A DNA stretch of 64,000 nucleotides, taken from NCBI GenBank assembly GCA_023079485.1, contig CM041084.1:12770609-12834608 (forward strand). Direction: 5' to 3'. The notes below the pieces were generated by a model. The model was given only the letters and a program-made list of their open reading frames with translations. It did no database searches and was not told where the DNA came from. This document shows, in pieces, positions 1-12,389 of this stretch; position 1 is the stretch's first letter; every line of letters starts with the position of its first letter. A program made the position numbers and the translations under genes. The DNA is from Archilochus colubris. Lineage: Eukaryota > Chordata > Aves > Apodiformes > Trochilidae.

Positions 1-258
1 GTGTGGTATAGAATTTTTGTAAGATTCTTAAAAGCATGTTTTTCATTCTGGATATCCCAAAATTATTCTAGGACATAAAATTCCATGAGTCTTTTTTGAG
101 GATGTGAAGAGAAAAAAAATGGGAAAAAAATTTACTGTTTTATGATGCATTTTTCAGGCAGAATGTTATTTCTATGTTAGTCAAACCATGCACTTGGAAA
201 GGAATGTGGATAAACATCTATGGGTGTGTATACATGTTCCTCTTTTCACCCCCTTTAT
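1..258. other. AT-rich unique non-coding sequence
   Basis: No gene, RNA or recognisable transposon is visible. The sequence is AT-rich with short A-runs (for example near 110-130) and leads directly into the tetranucleotide repeat. Confidence 0.6.
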
Positions 259-606
259 CTTCCTTCCTTCCTTCCTTCCTTCCTTCCTTCCTTCCTTCCT
301 TCCTTCCTTCCTTCCTTCCTTCCTTCCTTCCTTCCTTCCTTCCTTCCTTCCTTCCTTCCTTCCTTCCTTCCTTCCTTCCTTCCTTCCTTTCTTCCTTCCT
401 TCCTTCCTTCCTTCCTTCCTTCCTTCCTTCCTTCCTTCCTTCCTTCCTTCCTTCCTTCCTTCCTTCCTTCCTTCCTTCCTTCCTTCCTTCCTTCCTTCCT
501 TCCTTCCTTCCTTCCTTCCTTCCTTCCTTCCTCTTCCTTCCTTCCTTCCTTCCTTCCTTCCTTCCTTCCTTCCTTCCTTCCTTCCTTCCTTCCTTCCTTC
601 CTTCCT
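259..606. repeat. (CCTT)n tetranucleotide microsatellite, about 348 bp
   Basis: An almost pure tandem array of CCTT on the plus strand (AAGG on the minus). I see two interruptions: a C-to-T change near 390 and a two-base phase shift near 531-535. No frame on either strand has a stop, so the array yields spurious open frames of FLPS or KEGR repeats; these are not genes. Such a polypurine/polypyrimidine tract can form triplex DNA in vitro and is typically length-polymorphic. The assembled length may be underestimated. Confidence 0.97.
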
Positions 607-2264
607 ATGCACAAATGCTATATAAATAATCAGTAAGACAAGAGCCAAAATGTGAATACACAAACACAGAGTAGGAAGCTGAAGGAAGAAGCAGAATGAT
701 AGCATGTTAATTTTGAACAAATTTATGTATTTAAAAAAAAAAGTTTCATTATTGATTGATGTTAAAAAAACATGGTCTCCCTTTCTTGCATTATTATAGA
801 CCTACTTGCACTCTTATAGATGTAAAGCTCAAAGATATTGTTCTTTTTGAGGAGGGAAGATGAAGAAGTTTTGCAGACAACTTATTTTTGACTTTCTGGA
901 CATTGTGGTCTTGCAGTGAGTAAGTGAACAGGAAGGGGATACTACTGGAAAGTTCTTCCTTCTGTTTCTAAGCCATCCATACTAGCATTAGAAAAATATT
1001 CCCAAAACAAAAATTAAGGCAAATAATGAAGTAGTGAGTAATGAAGTTGCATCTGAATGTGGTTTTTACCCTGCTACTGGAATGACAAAGGCACCTTTGG
1101 CTGCAAAGTTACACTACAGCTCATTGCTGATACACTGTGAAATGATACTATTTGGTTACCTCTAGCATAAATTGTTATCATTATGCACACTATGGGAACA
1201 GTTACACCGCTCATGACTTTGCACATTTCCAACTGAAGTGTTAAAACAAAAAGAAAACCCAAAAGGAAACTTTTCCTTCCTGTGCAGTAAAAGCATAAAG
1301 AATCCAGAAGCATCTCATAGTTCAGAGGTTTTTAGCAAAGCCACTGCTTTTAAGCCAGGAGAAAGTACTTAAGTTGGTGTTTCATTTATTACAGATGGCC
1401 ACAGCTAAAAGAAACTCTTAGGAGTAAATATACAGTAGTGTCACAATTCGAAGCTAAAACAGATTTTTTTCTCTGCATTGGAGGGCATGGAGGACACTGA
1501 GACTTTTGTGGTTTCATATTTCATTTTGTCTTCCTCTTCACCACTCAGCTGAGAGCTCAGCCAAAAGCCTGAAGCTGATAGAAGTGGCTATGAATTGAAC
1601 CTGAGTAGTCTATGTACTATGGAGCATGACACCTTGATTACTTCATCCAGCTGCTGGCCTTGTTCTGGAGTATGCCTTGCATCCCTCTGGATCTAGATGT
1701 CTTGGCACCCCTTTTTGGAGTGTTTTCCAGGCTTTCTTTTGGGGATTTTCCTTTAAGTGGGATCCAGGTTCCAGCAGATAACAAAAATAAGTACAAAAAT
1801 AAATAGCTAAATATTTTTTTCAACAGCAACCTAACTTGTTTCAGGTATGGTAGCTAATTATTTTGACCCATCAGCATAGGTTTAGGAACACCCAAGTTGC
1901 CATGTGAATCTGGACAAGTAAAGCCCTTAGGTTTGATTTCAATCTATTGCCATATATTGGCATAGCAGCCACCCATTTCATCCAGAACCTCTTATTTTCC
2001 AGAATGACTGAGGTTTTGACCCTTTTTCAAACATCAGCTTTTTGTAAATCTATCCAGCTTCTTTCAACTACATTTTCACAGACTGCCTCTCCCTTTCCCT
2101 TTCTCCATTCCTGCTAGGAATTTTAGTCATTTACAAATGGCTAGAACTTCTCCTTGGCTAGCACAGGTCATTTATCCCATCCCTCCACTAGTGGAGAGGC
2201 ATATGAACCTATGAGTATATTTTGTTTTGGTTTGTTTTTTTCCTTTCGTCTTGAAGAGGAAACA
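607..2264. other. Unique non-coding sequence
   Basis: About 1.7 kb with no supported gene. Short frames at 1074-1313 and 1638-1829 (minus) show no domain, no coding-like composition and no recognisable homology. No transposon was recognised. Confidence 0.55.
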
Positions 2265-2297
2265 AGAGAGAGAGAGAGAGCGCGAGAGAAAAAGAGA
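2265..2297. repeat. (AG)n purine-rich simple repeat
   Basis: A short AG dinucleotide run interrupted by CGCG and by A-runs. It is followed by unique sequence up to the CR1 element at 2811. Confidence 0.85.
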
Positions 2298-2810
2298 CTG
2301 GAGCAAAAAAAGCAAATATTCAGTTTAATCAAATATTCTTCTATACACTGCAGACTGTCATTAGATTAGGTCCTGATATATAAAATTATTTTTGAAATAT
2401 AATACAATTAACTTTGGGTTAGAACCTTTTCTCTGAAAATATTGTCAAGAGTTAGGTTTCAAATACAATAGGATTCTGAGCCATGGTACTGACAGTGATT
2501 AATTGCATCACCAAGACTGGCTGACACTCATAGACTCAGAGGCAGTGGGGCTTCCTGGGAGGTACTTAACACTAGGCTTTGATATGTATGGTGTGTATGA
2601 TGGCTTCTGAAGGCACTAGCCACAGACTTTCCATTGAACCATGGCTTGTATTCATTCCTCTAGCTCTGATGGAGTAGCAGTTCTTTCTTAGACTGCTTTG
2701 TTTCTCAGCCCAGCTCCTGGTGCCATGAGCAGGGTGCTAGAAATCATTAACATCTTGTTTTCATCCCCTGTTCTCAGTTCTTGCCTTGGCTTGTCTCTTT
2801 GGCTGGATGC

Positions 2811-3660
2811 ACAGAATCAGAGACTCACAGAATAGCTGAGGTTGGAAAGGATCTCTGGAGGTCATCTGGTCCAATCCCTCTGCTCAAGCGGTGACCCCTA
2901 AAGCCAGTTGCCCAGGACAATGTCCAGGCAGCTTTTGAGTATCTCCAAATATGGTGACTCCACAGCTTCGCTAAGCAACCTGTCCCAGTGCTTGCTCTCC
3001 TGATTCTTTCCTGATTTCCTGAGCATTTCTTGATATTCAGAAAGACCCTTCTGTATTTCAGTTTACACCTATTTCCTCCGGTTCAGTCAGGCATAACTGA
3101 AATGTGCCTGGCATCCTCTCCATACATGCATTAATAAACCTTCTCCCTGAGCCTTCTCTAAGCTAAACAGCTCACTCATTCATTCCTCATAATGGAAATG
3201 CTCCAGCACTTAAACCATCCTTGTTAATCCAGCCCTTCACTAGACTCTCTCCGGTATGCCTATGCCTCCCCATTATTGGACCCAGCCACTGACTGCTCCA
3301 GGTGTAGCCTCACTAGTACTCAGTAGAATTGAAAGGTCACCTCCCTCCAACTACTAACAACACCTTGTCTATGGCAGCCCAGGACACCTTTGGTACAAAA
3401 ACATGTTGCAGGCTCAGGTTCAACTTGGTGTCCTGCATCACCACCTATCCCCTGTCCCCCTTCAAACCTTACCCACTGATATGCTGCTCTCCAGTTGGTT
3501 TTATCATCCTGCTTACAGGGATTGCTTCCCACCCCCGCTGTATGATTTGGCAGCTCCGTTTGCTAACCCACACGGGATTCCTGTTACCGCGTGTCTCCAG
3601 CCTGTGGAACCCCTCTGAGCAGCAACACCTCCTGCTGGCGACACCTCACTCCCTGCAGAA
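2811..3660 (-). mobile_element. CR1 LINE fragment, 3' part (minus strand), 5'-truncated
   Basis: The plus strand reads as the reverse complement of a CR1 3' region. It opens with the hallmark terminal motif (CAGAATCAGAGACTCACAGAA, followed by GGTTGGAAAGGATCTCTGGAGGTCATCTGG-type sequence). It continues through GAGCCTTCTCTAAGCTAAACAG, ACTCTCTCCGGTA, CCAGGTGTAGCCTCACTAGT and GCCCAGGACACC blocks to CTGTTACCGCGTGTCTCCAG, in canonical CR1 order. Thus the 3' end is at about 2811 and the 5' truncation at about 3650-3660. CR1 normally moves by target-primed reverse transcription and makes 5'-truncated copies. This copy is diverged, carries stops and cannot move itself. Frames at 3320-3815 are shadows across this element and the neighbouring tRNA. 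Its 5' end lies within about 20 bp of the tRNA-Gly gene. Confidence 0.93.
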
Positions 3661-3667
3661 AGTTGTT

Positions 3668-3671
3668 AAAA
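3668..3671 (-). terminator. Pol III T-run terminator of tRNA-Gly
   Basis: AAAA on the plus strand gives TTTT on the transcribed strand, 7 nt past the discriminator base of the tRNA. This is the usual position and form of a Pol III stop, so the tRNA looks like a functional gene and not a retrocopy of mature tRNA. Confidence 0.8.
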
Positions 3672-3678
3672 GTTTTCC

Positions 3679-3750
3679 TGCGTTGGCCGGGAATCGAACC
3701 CGGGTCAACTGCTTGGAAGGCAGCTATGCTCACCACTATACCACCAACGC
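3679..3750 (-). tRNA. tRNA-Gly, anticodon TCC
   Basis: The minus strand folds into a complete 72-nt cytosolic tRNA. The acceptor stem is GCGTTGG paired with CCAACGC (7 of 7) plus discriminator A (base 3679). The anticodon stem GCTGC/GCAGT carries loop CTTCCAA with anticodon TCC (plus-strand bases 3715-3717). The T arm is CCGGG/CCCGG with loop TTCGATT. The internal Pol III A box (around TGGTATAGTGG) and B box (GGTTCGATTCC) are intact. No CCA is encoded, no intron is present, and a T-run follows 7 nt downstream. It decodes GGA (and GGG by wobble) in the cytosol. From memory it matches the conserved vertebrate tRNA-Gly-TCC gene without a mismatch. It stands alone in this window, with a CR1 fragment just downstream. 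Confidence 0.98.
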
Positions 3751-4434
3751 CTCGATGTGTTCATAGGGCGTGGATTTCTTGGATGTTTTGTAATTTCCAT
3801 TTGCTCCTTGATTAACGGGGAGGTTTATTCATTGTACAAAAAAGAACCACAGATGGAAAAGTCAAGTTTTCTCCAGAGCTACTAAGCTTATAAGAAAACC
3901 TTTTTACTTTTTTTTTTTTTTTTAATACTTAAAAAAGCCCTAAAGTATCCAGCTAACTACTCCAGTCTGATGAAAGAAGCATATTCATCTCACTATTTTT
4001 ATTAAAAAAAACAAACAAACAACTCTTGCCACTGTTACCATTGAGCTATGACAAGCTTTTTATTTTATGTTTGAAAGGTTAGGTGGAAAAAATTATAATG
4101 AACAAAGCATGTTGTTTATTCCCTTAGCTACTGCTTTTCTTAGAGTCATCCAAAGAAACACAAGCTAGTCCAGAAAAGTAGCTGAAAATAAACTTAACAG
4201 AATTCTAAAAGTTTGATATTTGAAGTATTATTATCTGAAATATGAGTATGAAAATTTAATCTCAAAGTATATTTTACTTACATAATGTATGAAGACATTT
4301 TCTGTTACAGTGGAGAAAGCCAACAAATTCTAAAAACTCACATGCTGTGAGTCCTATGTACAGATCAGGCTCTTACCATGGCACAGTGTATGGCTTTTCT
4401 CAGAAACCTTATGGATGAAAATTTCCTGTACCAG
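3751..4434. other. Unique non-coding sequence upstream of the tRNA
   Basis: The 5' flank of the tRNA gene and beyond. It contains a T-run at about 3908-3923 and an A-rich AAACAAAC stretch near 4002-4020, but no gene or recognised element. Confidence 0.55.
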
Positions 4435-4466
<32 letters not shown>

Positions 4467-4498
4467 TTTTTTTTTTTTTTTCCTTTTTTTTCTTTTTT
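4435..4498. repeat. (CT)n followed by poly-T tract
   Basis: About ten CT dinucleotides run into an interrupted T-run of roughly 45 bases. Read from the minus strand it is an A-run grading into (GA)n. The minus-strand frame at 4354-4611 is an artefact of it. Confidence 0.93.
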
Positions 4499-7400
4499 AA
4501 GAGGCTCAAGTCCTCAGTCATAAGCTTACTGCAGTGTTTATCAGAAAAGTTGTAAGACTTAGTATTCATTGGATGTCCACAGATTTGCTGATTCCTGAAC
4601 CTTTCTGTCACTTTGCCTGCATCTGAGGAATGGGTAGGTCCATAGCAGGTCTCCCAGTCCTGTGCATACTATGGTCATTTTACCCAGAACCCTGAAGTGT
4701 TCGTACTAGTAAAATTTTATCCAGCTTCACAGAAAAATCTATGGGCCTCAGCTACACCATAGTAAGGATATAAAATCTCTGATTTTCTCCTCAAAACTTA
4801 CTTTAAGAAACAGCAAAACCAGCCAAGATCCTACTTGGAAGATTCTGCAAATAGCTTATGAGTGCATTTAAAATGAAGAGTTACCAGAACAAGCTAAGAG
4901 AGCTCTGCTGAATGATGTAGAGTCTATTTTCAATTTATGTGGCATGCTCATGCATGTACATGCACAGAAAACCCTTCTGATGCCAGATTTTCTGTGTGCT
5001 TCTTGTGGAAACGTTCTATCTGAGGCCTTGGCCTTGAGACAGTAAGCTAATGATTTCAGAAGATGATATCATTGGACGCATCAAACTCTGTAGTCACAAT
5101 GACTTCTGAAAAATACATGCCTTTTTGAAATTATTTTCATGCTTTTCTTCAAACCTGTAGACACCATAGATATTTTGTTGTAAAACTGAAAAGGCAAGGA
5201 TAATAAATTTAAGCTTAGAAACAGTTGTTTCCAACATTATAGAAGAACATGGTTTAACCATCATCACAAAGGACTATTCTTTACATGGTTCCTTGCAGAA
5301 ATATTCCATAGAAGTTGAATGTCTGCAGACTACCATTTGAAAAACATCATCATTTAGGATAAGTAAAGAAATAGTCAAGAGTCAGTCTGGAGAAAGCGTG
5401 GATGTTTTCCTACTAAGGACATTATTTCTCTTTCTTACTGCTGTAGTCTAAACTATATCTTCTTTTTTACCTCAAAATCCTGTTTTTTAAGCCAATACAG
5501 AATGAAGAAGATGATTTTAAAAATGAACAGGAGAACTGGAAAGAAGCATGGCCCCCCTTTGAAAAGAATGAAAGCATTGGATGAGGATTGCCTGCTCTGG
5601 AAGCTGAACTGGCTGGGCAGAAGGGGACCAAGAAGTGGGATGGGAAAAGGGGAACTTTGAAACAGCAGTCACATGGGTCTCAGTTCATAAAGCTGCTTAA
5701 AAGCACACGAGATTCTTAAAGAATTTAAGCACCCAAAGTTGCAGAAAAACTCAGACGGCCCCATTCCCAAAGTCAAAAGCAGTCTTACCCTGCTAAAGCA
5801 ATTTTAGAAACACTTCTGAACATCTGTAGGCACATGGAAATCTGATGAAATCTGACCCTACTGTTCCTGTCCCAGATGCAAAGCTTCCTTAACTTCAGTA
5901 ATTTTTGTATGTTCAAGCACTACACACACTGCCAAATCAGGAGTTCTGCATGAAATTTGTCCTAATTATTTCCTGTCTTCCCTCCCTCTCTCACACACAC
6001 ATATATGTACACAGATTCCAGTAGCACTTGAGGAAAAAAAAAGATCAACTTAACCCTTAGCATGTCTTGTCAGAAAAAGAAAGTGTAAAGTTGTAACCTT
6101 TTCCTAATCTGATGTTAATTCACTAGGCAACAAATCTGTTGGCTACAAGTCTATTGCATATAGAAAAGAGGAAGCAGTTTACTGTGGTATAATTAGAAGG
6201 ATTCCTGCTGCACTCATAATGATACACAGACTGCTCTCTCACTAAAGTTTCCTCGTTTGGGTTTACACTGAATTAGTTGCATATGTGTCTGGTTTCTCTG
6301 CAACATCATTTTCAACTACTTAGTGCATCCACACGCTAACCCTTGTTTCAAAAACTGCTCAGGGCAGGTGCAGCAACATTGCTTTCCTTGGGAAGGCTAT
6401 GCCTTGCTCACTACTAGTGACCTCTCTTATTTCTGAGGATCTGGCCATGCTATTAATGCTTTTTGTTTACAGGGCAAGCCCTCAGACAATTGTGTAATTG
6501 AGATGTCCTCAAGGTCCAGAGGATTCCTTAGTGTGTAACAGAGCAAAAGGTTAAAAATAAGAATGAAAACATATCACAAAAGATTTCAGAACACTTTAAT
6601 GTTCCTGTCTAAGCAGATGCTGTCAAATACGCATCACAAGTTTTATGAACTTTTCCAGTGAAGAAACAGCATAAAAACTTAAAAATTAAAGGCAACTAAG
6701 TTTCAGAAGAGAAAAAGGTTTTAAATAGGCTAGGCAAATAGTACTGTAATACTATTGGATATACATAATATTTTGAAAGATATTTGAAAGCTTTATGTAT
6801 GTAGATCTTTAACACAAAAAAGATGAAAAAATAAAAGTTTTTAGACAATTTGTTTAGGGCAAGGCAAGTATAAGTTAAATTTTCAAAAAATAACAATGAA
6901 ACTTCATTAGGCTTTTACTTTAAAATCTCATGCATTTTTATTCTTATTACTATTTTTTTTAATAAGCTGATTGGCTTAAATACCAATTTCAGTTTGCCAA
7001 ATAGTATTCTCCAATCAAATTATTCACATAGTTCTATACTTTGTTGTATCAAGACTTTTAAATATAAGCTAACCATTTTGTAATTTAACACCAATAGAAA
7101 TAAAAAAAGATCCTCCATAAAGTGATTCACCAGATTATTTTAGACATTTATTTCAGGCTGAGATGAATCATCCTCTGAAGTGCCCATGCACACTTCTGCA
7201 TAGGAATCACAGGACATACATTCTGCAGCCAACTGAATGCATGAAAAAAAAGCTCACTTCAGACTTTCTCTTTACTTCCTCTCCCCTAATAATTCAAAGA
7301 GAAGATAAAGAACAGAACCAATAATGGATTAGGAATGATTTAAGAATTTTTAAAGAGTTTCCTATTATTCTGGGGACAGTTGGCTGATTTTCATCCTGTT

Positions 7401-10400
7401 TCATCACTGGAATGGCTAAAAAGAAGCTGACTGGTTAGTTCTTTATTATAGCTGGATTGAACCAGCCCTGCCAGGGCTCCACTGAATTCAGGACAGTAAG
7501 ATCTCTTTATCACTAAAAATCATATTTCTCAGGAAAGATGATTGTACTTTTCAAGTTAATGATTCACTGTGATTTATAGAATTATGAATTTTACATATAA
7601 CAGAGAAAAAATCTTATTGTTTGCTGATGAATTTCTGTTAGTTATTGGTAGAGAAAAGAATTCTTAATTTCTTTTTGAAAAGTTAAAGATATTTTTAGAT
7701 AGTAATAAGAAATATTCAGTAATCATAATAAGAAATTCTAGTTACTAATATTTTCTACTAAATCAATAATAATATAATTTTAATAACTAGATAAAATGAT
7801 TGAAATGGAACAACATCAAAGCAAAATGTGTTATAAATGTTAAAAACCATTTACAAGACATCTTATGGACAGAAAAAGTCATGTAATTTGAAATGTCATC
7901 CTTATAGTCTGTTTCAAAGTATGCCTAAACTTGAGTTGTCATCTTCTTTGATAAAGATAAACGTGTCTATCTGAATATTATCTTTTTTGTAAGTTAAGGA
8001 GTCCTACCTTCAGACTCCATGGACAAAGATGCAGATTTATTTTGTCAAGATATTATCCCTATTTTTCTAATTGTCTCTTGTAGAGGAAAGTTTCTGCTTT
8101 TGTTCTGGAGTAGGTTTTCCTGTTTGATTTTAGTGACAGATACAATGCACATTTTTATTTATCTTTGCTATGCAAGTTATCTTTGCTATATAATGATGGG
8201 CATATGTAAAGAGATCTGGAGCCTAAGATTCTGCTTTGCTCCATTTCCATCTTTCTGGGAGCTAAACAGCAATAGGAGGAAATTATTGAATAAGTTCTGC
8301 CTCTTTAAGGAAATATGAACATGGAAATATGTATAACATGGTACTTGTGTTTAGGGATTTCTTTTTCCCTATCACCTTCTGAAAAGGTTAGCATATTTCA
8401 TTTTTTATGGTCAGTCCAAAAGTTTGTGCTTTCCAGAACCCTGTCAAATGAATATGATTGATGTACCAGTGGAAAATAAATATGGGGAAAATGACTCTGG
8501 CATATTTATGCATGAAATAAACTAACATTCTCTATCCCAAAGGCTTACTGACACACGAGTAATTAATCCACTAATCTCTTGATTCTTGCACTTCAATATA
8601 GAAATTGGCTTCTATGGAAATGTAATGCACTGTTTAAGGTGATTGTGGGTTTTCTCTGCACTAAGCCTTTTTAATCACTTTTGTTCTGAAGTTTAAGTGC
8701 ATTGGATCATATTACCCATTCCTGGTCAGGACGATCAGTTTAAGTCACTTTACTAAGGAAGTTTTCTAGAAAAAAAAAAGTAGTTCTAAAATTCATAATA
8801 TATTGGGAGAAAAAGGCTTTATTGTTTCAAATTCTTACGGCAATTCAGGAAAACATCTCTTGCATTTCTGTCCAAACAATTAGGATAGACAAAGTCTGAA
8901 TTTAGAAACCTAAATATTTACTGCACAGCAGTAATTTTTGTCTCTTGCAGTTCATGCCTTTTATTATCTCAGGGTCCATTTCTGTGCAAGTCAATTTAAT
9001 TTAATCAAAGTTTTTCAGCTGTCAATACTCTGTCTGAAGTATGGCAGAGATGCTCTGTTTTTGGCTAAGGTTGTGTAGCTTTGTATACTAATAATTGTAC
9101 TATTTTAATAAAAAAATTTTTGCAGAGACATTTGAATAGCTTTTAAATTGGAATTTTATTGTCTAAAAATTAAATTATATTACAAGCCATACCAATAGTC
9201 CAAAGAACTAACTGTACAACCTTTTTAGAACAGCTTTAGGAACACTGGACACTTTTTATCATTCTTTTGTTATAATTTGGTCAAGAATTGATTTTAATAC
9301 CTAATCCACCAGGTACTGTGATTGACCAAGCTATCAGACATCAGCTGAGCTGTAGGATTGTTTGCTTCTGTTCTGCAAGGAGACAGACAGTTTCCACAGA
9401 TCGGGTGTTATGCAGTAGATTTAAGTAACCATTATCTAATTTTGCATCTGCTGCTTCCTCTCTTTGCCTATGTCTCAAAAGGGGAGAAAAACATACATTT
9501 TAAACCAAGAATTTATTGTTAACCCTCTTAGCTTAGCTAAAATACAAAAATTTGTCCTTATTAGTCCAGTGACAATGGTATTAGCGTTCACCAAATTATT
9601 CAATATTCTTCTACTCTATACTTAAAAGAACTCATATGTCATAAATAATTAAAATTAACCATTAAAATTGTTAGAGAAAACTTCCTAGTTTTCTACATTT
9701 ATTCTCTGGATAGGCTTTCCATCACACCTTCCTGTCTTAAGGACAACAGAGCCAACCTGCATCAGAAAGAACGAGACATCAGCACTGAGTCAGCATCAGC
9801 CCTATGGAGAGTAATGTTGATGGTGAGAGTTCTTCTTTTCCTTTGCTGGGAGCAGCACACTGCTAATGCCTTCCTTCACCTTCCCCTAGGCTCCAGGAAG
9901 GAGTATTTTTATACATTTTCATAGACTAGACATTTTCATACCTCATTTTTTCTTTACATTATACCTGAGTTTAGTAATTATGATATGTTTTACTTATCTC
10001 AGATCCTTATTCTTCTCTTTTCTATCCCTTACACTTTGCTCAGCTCCCAGGTTTGAATTTCTTTAACTGACCATTGTGGAGTTTCTGTACCCCCAGGGTC
10101 TTCAGCACTATTCTGTTCCCAGTTTTTTACCACCCTGTTCTCCTGTACATGGCATCCTGGGTTACCCCTGCCATCCCTCCACACTCATATTGCTTTAACA
10201 CTGCATCATTGTGCTGCAGTCACATGTTTTGTTCTGCAAAGAAAAAATACTTGTTAAAACTACCTTTAGGAAAAATATAGTCACATCATAGAATATTATT
10301 CAAAGATAAGAAAAAGTTAAGCAAATCAGGAAACAGATATCTGATCATTTTAAAGATGTTAAGGCTTAAAAAGGAGGAAAAACACTCAAAACAGGTCAAC

Positions 10401-11493
10401 CATTCAAGCAAGGTCTGGGAATTTATTGTGTCATATTTTCCCTTTCTTTAATTGCTTTGTCATACTCAGCTTGTTTACAGGATTATTTTCTACACAGTCC
10501 TACTAGTAGTGAAGTAGTGACATTTTATTCAGATTGCATAGCACATGAGTATTCAGGTTAAGGGCAGTATTCTTAAAGTCTTTATGCCTTGTGTGTCAGG
10601 GTAATGGTTATTAAAACAAAACAGATGCTTTAGGCATTTATATCTGAAGACTCATCTGTGTCATGTCTATTTTGGCAGGGTGTACTATCTGAGAGGTGTG
10701 TGGCCCTTTCTTCTCTTTGCTGTTTGACACTCAGTGTAGTTTCTGGAGTTCTGTATGTGAGTGCCAGCCAACACATCCACCTGACTTTTCATGCTATAGT
10801 GAGTTCTCTTTGTCTAAAGTTTCAATCTTAAGGACTAATATGTCTCATATTTAGGATCATTTCTTAGAAGGATTCAGAAGCAGTGCCTCACTACTTTTAA
10901 AGCTCAACAAATTAAAATGTCCTTATAGCACTTAATTTTTTGTCCTACATTTTGCAGGTTTTTTGGTTTTAATCAATATTATATAGTTTGCACTCCCTCC
11001 ATACATTGTTTTCACTCTGTCTTCATTTTGTATCATATCGTCTGCTGTTGTTTTGCCAAATAAATCATATACAGCAAATTAGTCATATGGAAGGAACAGT
11101 TAATACATTATCAGGTGAAATATCAAGTGGGCAAGCATGTTGTGCTAATACATACACTTCCTTCTTTTCCCCCTGAATCTGTATGTGCATCTGTTTCATG
11201 AGAAACCCCTTTACTCCCATTGGGTTCCTGTTACATTTGGCAGTGGAAGGGCACTGATGCCTCATATGCACAGCATATATTCCTCTGAAGTAAGCAGAAG
11301 CTGTAGTGAAATATGGTGAAATCTTTTAACAGGAAATTTTACCCTCTTTTGTGGAGAGACCATTAATTTTAATAAACAGATAGAGACCTGTCTCATCTGA
11401 CCTTTTCTTCAATGAGTATTTTCATCCTTCTAGAAACAAAAGGAAGTCAAATGAAAGAAACATTGTTTATTTAGTGACTGAGAGGTAAACTAC
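4499..11493. other. Long unique AT-rich non-coding block
   Basis: About 7 kb with no gene, RNA or confidently recognised transposon. Only small simple repeats occur: a short CA/TA run at 5993-6010 and A- or T-runs. Frames of 60-100 codons (6696-6896 minus, 8019-8318 plus, 10074-10280 plus, 10988-11271 on both strands) are of chance length for this composition and show no recognisable protein feature. Confidence 0.55.
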
Positions 11494-11549
11494 CCCCCCT
11501 CCAAAAAAAACCCAAAAAAAACCAAACCAAAAAACAAAAAAACCAAACA
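11494..11549. repeat. C-run and A-rich (AAACC-like) simple repeat
   Basis: A CCCCCCC run is followed by A-runs broken by CC or C. The same style of A-rich tract recurs elsewhere in the window. No retroposed body is visible on its 5' side. Confidence 0.85.
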
Positions 11550-12389
11550 GGTAGGGGAAAGAAATATACAAGTGAAACTTCTACAAAGCAGGCATTTCTC
11601 AGGGAACTGGTATTTCAAGAATATTAGAGTGAAGCAATTTCTCTATAATGATTTCTCCAGCACACCTGAAATGCTCTTCTGACATATTCAAGCTTTGCTC
11701 CTAAAACCTGAAAAAATATAAAAGAAAACATGACTAACACTAAGAATGACAGAATAAGTGAAAAGAAAATGTATGAGATTAAATTAAATGAAATAAAGTA
11801 TGATTTTAAAAAAAAGCAAAAATCAAAGAACAAACTAGAGAGGAGACAGCAATGGAACAAATTAATTCCATTTGGGACTGTAGCTAACAAAATAGGTTTA
11901 AACCACAGGACATACTTGTCTTATTGTCCTTATATTTTGAATGTTTCTCATTTTATTCCTTCACGTCTTTTTGAAGGCAAAAAAAAAGGACGAAAAAAAA
12001 TCAGGAAGGAAAACTATACCAGTCATGAGTAAAATTTCTAAATGTACTTAAGATTCAGGTTTCACTGCAATAGTCTCATGCAGAAGTAACACTTTTATGC
12101 CCAGAACTAAGCTTGCAATGAAAAACAGGAACCTAATGCTGGCTACAAGTTCTGTGCCAAACATAGTACTTGCTACTCATTTGTCACACTAATAGCCAGA
12201 CAGTTCACATATTTTGGAGTGCTCTGATAACTGTTGATTCAATAGAAAAGAGGTAAGGAGCACACTGCCAAAGGAATGAAATATTGTTTCCATAGCTCAT
12301 CTAATTTAAGGTGCATGAAGGTATATGACATGAAAACCACATACTTCACAAGAAAGCTTGAGAAATATGTATTGTTATACTTCCCCATG
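11550..12389. other. Unique AT-rich non-coding sequence
   Basis: No supported gene. Overlapping frames at 11624-11890 (minus) and 11730-12032 (plus) are dominated by A/T-rich codons (F, L, I, K, N) and look like chance. Confidence 0.5.

Noticed and set aside
174..720. Five long open frames of FLPS or KEGR repeats
   Set aside because: They are translations of the stop-free (CCTT)n array; CCTT and AAGG contain no stop in any frame.
3320..3815. Open frames on both strands up to 145 codons
   Set aside because: They run across a CR1 fragment and the tRNA gene, so they are shadows of non-coding elements.
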